Shown here: one piece after another, positions 5,864 to 7,372 of the stretch
How positions within the stretch are numbered: position 1 is the stretch's first letter
Layout of the letters: every line of letters begins with the position of its first letter
Assembly: GCA_030043815.1 (NCBI GenBank)
Contig: JASHWX010000102.1
Coordinates: 1 to 7,372, forward strand
DNA length: 7,372 nt
Reading direction: 5' to 3'
DNA from: Candidatus Rhabdochlamydia sp.
GTDB taxonomy: Bacteria > Chlamydiota > Chlamydiia > Chlamydiales > Rhabdochlamydiaceae
The notes under the pieces: model-generated
Databases searched by the model: none
The model's input: the letters and a program-made list of their open reading frames with translations, nothing else
Told to the model about the DNA's origin: nothing
Made by a program: the position numbers and the translations under genes

Positions 5864-6204
5864 TTGAATCTCTTCTTGTCAAAATAGCTCCAGATGAATA
5901 GACCTGCGCCGACAATGATCAGAATGATCCCGATCGTCATCAATGAAGTGGCCACACTTTCATAATGGCTGATCTGTTCCTTGCCTCGAGCGATCTTTTT
6001 TTCACCGCCGGAGGTGACTATTCCTCCGAATTGTTCTGTGAGAGGAGTCGCGGAAAACAGTTTCTTTCCAGCGCTGATCTTCTTTTCTCCTTGTTCAACT
6101 TGGACTTTTCCTTGAGCCACTTGGCTGTTGATATAGCTCGCAAAGCAGATCGCAACGATCCCTACAATGAATAACACTATCCCTACCACTCTTATTCTTT
6201 TCAT
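5860..6204 (-). CDS. Small two-helix membrane protein with glycine heptads, function unknown
   Basis: I do not recognise a named family for this 114-residue protein. It has one hydrophobic helix near each end (about 5-23 and 86-107) and a basic C-terminus, which fits an inner-membrane hairpin. Between them lies a charged segment of about 60 residues. In heptads counted from residue 31, glycine recurs at the second place (Gly32, 39, 46, 60, 67, 74). The block GEKKISAGK (39-47) returns as GEKKIARGK (67-75), exactly four heptads later, so the register holds across the middle part. By the positive-inside rule the short Arg/Lys-rich ends are probably cytoplasmic and the segment periplasmic (inference). 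A strong AGGAGG lies 5 nt before the ATG. It is the first gene of the cluster and overlaps ku by 4 nt. Its steady link to Ku suggests a stress or envelope role, but nothing in the sequence shows a direct part in repair. Confidence 0.75.
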   Translation of the reverse strand: MKRIRVVGIVLFIVGIVAICFASYINSQVAQGKVQVEQGEKKISAGKKLFSATPLTEQFGGIVTSGGEKKIARGKEQISHYESVATSLMTIGIILIIVGAGLFIWSYFDKKRFK

Positions 6205-6259
6205 ACAAACCTCCTATAATTCTATTTCTCAGAATTGTTAAAAAATGTATATAAAAAAC
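6205..6259. promoter_or_regulatory. Divergent intergenic region between the end-joining cluster and the site-2 protease gene
   Basis: These 55 AT-rich bases must contain or adjoin start signals in both directions. For the minus strand there is a strong Shine-Dalgarno AGGAGG (6215-6210), but no convincing -35/-10 pair; TATATA-like sequence at 6248-6253 is the best -10 candidate and lacks a good -35. For the plus strand, TATAAT at 6215-6220 is a perfect -10 hexamer with only a weak TTATTC 17 nt upstream (6192-6197). That plus-strand -10 touches the minus-strand ribosome binding site. No sigma-factor-specific or operator site was recognised. Confidence 0.35.
6210..6215 (-). promoter_or_regulatory. 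Shine-Dalgarno site of the first gene of the cluster
   Basis: AGGAGG on the minus strand, 5 nt before the ATG at 6204, is a strong ribosome binding site. It fixes the start of the membrane-protein gene and is probably the main entry point for ribosomes into the overlapping gene array. Confidence 0.75.
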
Positions 6260-7372
6260 ATGTTCATTAAACGGTTTAATTTTCTCTCATTTGCAGGTAT
6301 TAAGATCGGAATCGACGTCAGTTGGTTCTTCATCGCCATTCTTCTCACTTGGACACTCGCCGATGGTTATTTTCCCCAATTTTATCCAGGCCTAACCTCA
6401 GGGGCGTATTGGGCCATGGGTTTCATCGGCATGCTCGGGCTGTTTGTCTGCGTAACGCTTCACGAATTGGGGCATGCGCTCGTCGCTAAGCACTATAAGA
6501 TGCCCATTTCTCAAATTACGTTATTTATATTTGGCGGAGTCGCGGAGATCAAACAAGAGCCCAAAACCCCCAAAATTGAATTCCTGATGGCAATCGCAGG
6601 TCCGATCGTGAGTTTGATTTTGGCTGCGATCTTCTATGGCGTAACTCTTGCTGGCAAGCACGGCGGATGGCCGGTCCCCATTGTCGCAATCACAGGGTAC
6701 CTAGCACTGATCAACATCGTGCTACTCGCCTTTAATTTGATCCCCGCATTTCCACTCGACGGCGGCCGCATTTTCCGCTCGATACTGTGGGGCTGGAAAA
6801 AGAACCTGGGATGGGCCACGCGGGTAGCGTCACGCATCGGCAGCGGATTTGGCTTCTTTCTGATTTTTTTAGGAATTTTCATTCTATTTACCGGGAATTT
6901 CATCTCAGGCTTTTGGCTGATCATCATCGGATATTTTATCCATAAGGCCGCCTCGTCTACGCGGACGCAGTATTTCATCGGCAAAGAGCTGAGCGGTAAA
7001 AAAGTCTCAGCATTCATGACCAAAAATCCCATCAGCGTGCCCCCAGAAATTACAATCCAAGAGTTCGTGGACAAATACGTCTATCAATCTTACCACCACC
7101 TTTACCCCGTGACTGAAAAGGGCAAACTCCTCGGGTATATCAGTTTGATCGAAGTGAAATCCCTATCGCCGGAAGATTGGAAAAATACCCTAGTCAAAAA
7201 GGTGATGGTCCCTGCGTCTCTCTTTAAAACCGTCTCGCCTCAGGACAACGCCTTTGAGGCATTTAACTTAATGAATGAAACTGGATATCCTCTTCTTTTG
7301 GTGACCGAGAACGACCGCCTTGTCGGCATACTCACCGCCCAAGATCTATTCAAGCTCATCTCGATTAAATTT
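6260..7372 (+). CDS. Site-2 protease (M50 family) with two CBS domains, 3' end outside the window
   Basis: The frame is open to the last base, with 371 residues visible. The zinc motif is HELGH at 68-72 (His68, Glu69, His72). The second motif NLIPAFPLDGGR at 159-170 provides the third zinc ligand, Asp167. Between them the GGVAEIKQEP block (92-101) and FLMAIAGP (108-115) are typical of this intramembrane protease subfamily. About six hydrophobic segments are seen (17-34, 52-70, 108-128, 140-160, 195-211, 215-231). Two CBS domains follow, 249 to about 305 and about 313 to the edge, including the FMTKNP and VMVP starts; such pairs often sense adenine nucleotides. The enzyme would cut transmembrane substrates, for example anti-sigma factors, in the cytoplasmic membrane; no substrate is visible. 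I chose ATG 6260 because MFIKRF plus GIKIGIDVSWFF matches family N-termini. ATG 6245 in the same frame would add five residues, and neither has a clear Shine-Dalgarno. It is divergent from the end-joining cluster. Confidence 0.92.
   Translation, partial: MFIKRFNFLSFAGIKIGIDVSWFFIAILLTWTLADGYFPQFYPGLTSGAYWAMGFIGMLGLFVCVTLHELGHALVAKHYKMPISQITLFIFGGVAEIKQEPKTPKIEFLMAIAGPIVSLILAAIFYGVTLAGKHGGWPVPIVAITGYLALINIVLLAFNLIPAFPLDGGRIFRSILWGWKKNLGWATRVASRIGSGFGFFLIFLGIFILFTGNFISGFWLIIIGYFIHKAASSTRTQYFIGKELSGKKVSAFMTKNPISVPPEITIQEFVDKYVYQSYHHLYPVTEKGKLLGYISLIEVKSLSPEDWKNTLVKKVMVPASLFKTVSPQDNAFEAFNLMNETGYPLLLVTENDRLVGILTAQDLFKLISIKF

Noticed and set aside
6245..6247. Earlier ATG as the start of the site-2 protease
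   Set aside because: It is in frame and possible, but family N-termini match the MFIKRF start at 6260 better; neither start has a Shine-Dalgarno, so this is a preference and not proof.
6634..7074. 146-codon open frame on the minus strand opposite the site-2 protease
   Set aside because: It covers the part encoding PLDGG and the CBS start of the protease; no independent signals or recognisable domain.

Overview
This 7.4 kb window comes from a bacterial chromosome of intermediate GC content. It is gene-dense, and no stretch over about 130 bases lacks a gene. I cannot place the organism. No rRNA, tRNA, CRISPR array or insertion sequence is visible.

Left part (1-1437, + strand): the 3' end of a subtilisin-like (S8) serine protease gene runs in from the left edge. 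A very AT-rich spacer follows (763-889), with a good sigma70-type promoter and an 18-bp perfect palindrome over its -10 element. Next is a 163-aa protein with a C-terminal J-domain, closed by a rho-independent terminator whose stem lies inside the 3' end of the convergent polX gene.

Centre (1415-6204, - strand): six genes form a tightly packed array that reads like one operon. In transcription order they are a small membrane protein with glycine heptads, the end-joining protein Ku, an ATP-dependent LigD-type ligase, a LigD-type polymerase/primase, a 47-aa DUF3096-like membrane peptide, and a family X DNA polymerase with a PHP nuclease domain (PolX). The first three junctions are 4-nt ATGA overlaps, and the last is an 11-nt overlap leading to a TTG start. 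Ku, ligase and polymerase are the core of bacterial non-homologous end joining (NHEJ). Here LigD is two separate proteins, and no phosphoesterase domain is visible. PolX joins the unit and could supply 3'-end trimming and gap filling (inference). The two small membrane proteins suggest a stress-related regulon (inference).

Right part (6205-7372, + strand): a short divergent intergenic region leads into a site-2 protease (M50) with an intact HExxH zinc motif, an NxxPxxPLDGG motif and two CBS domains, cut by the right edge.

The most interesting item is the end-joining operon that combines a split Lig/Pol pair with PolX and two unexplained membrane proteins.
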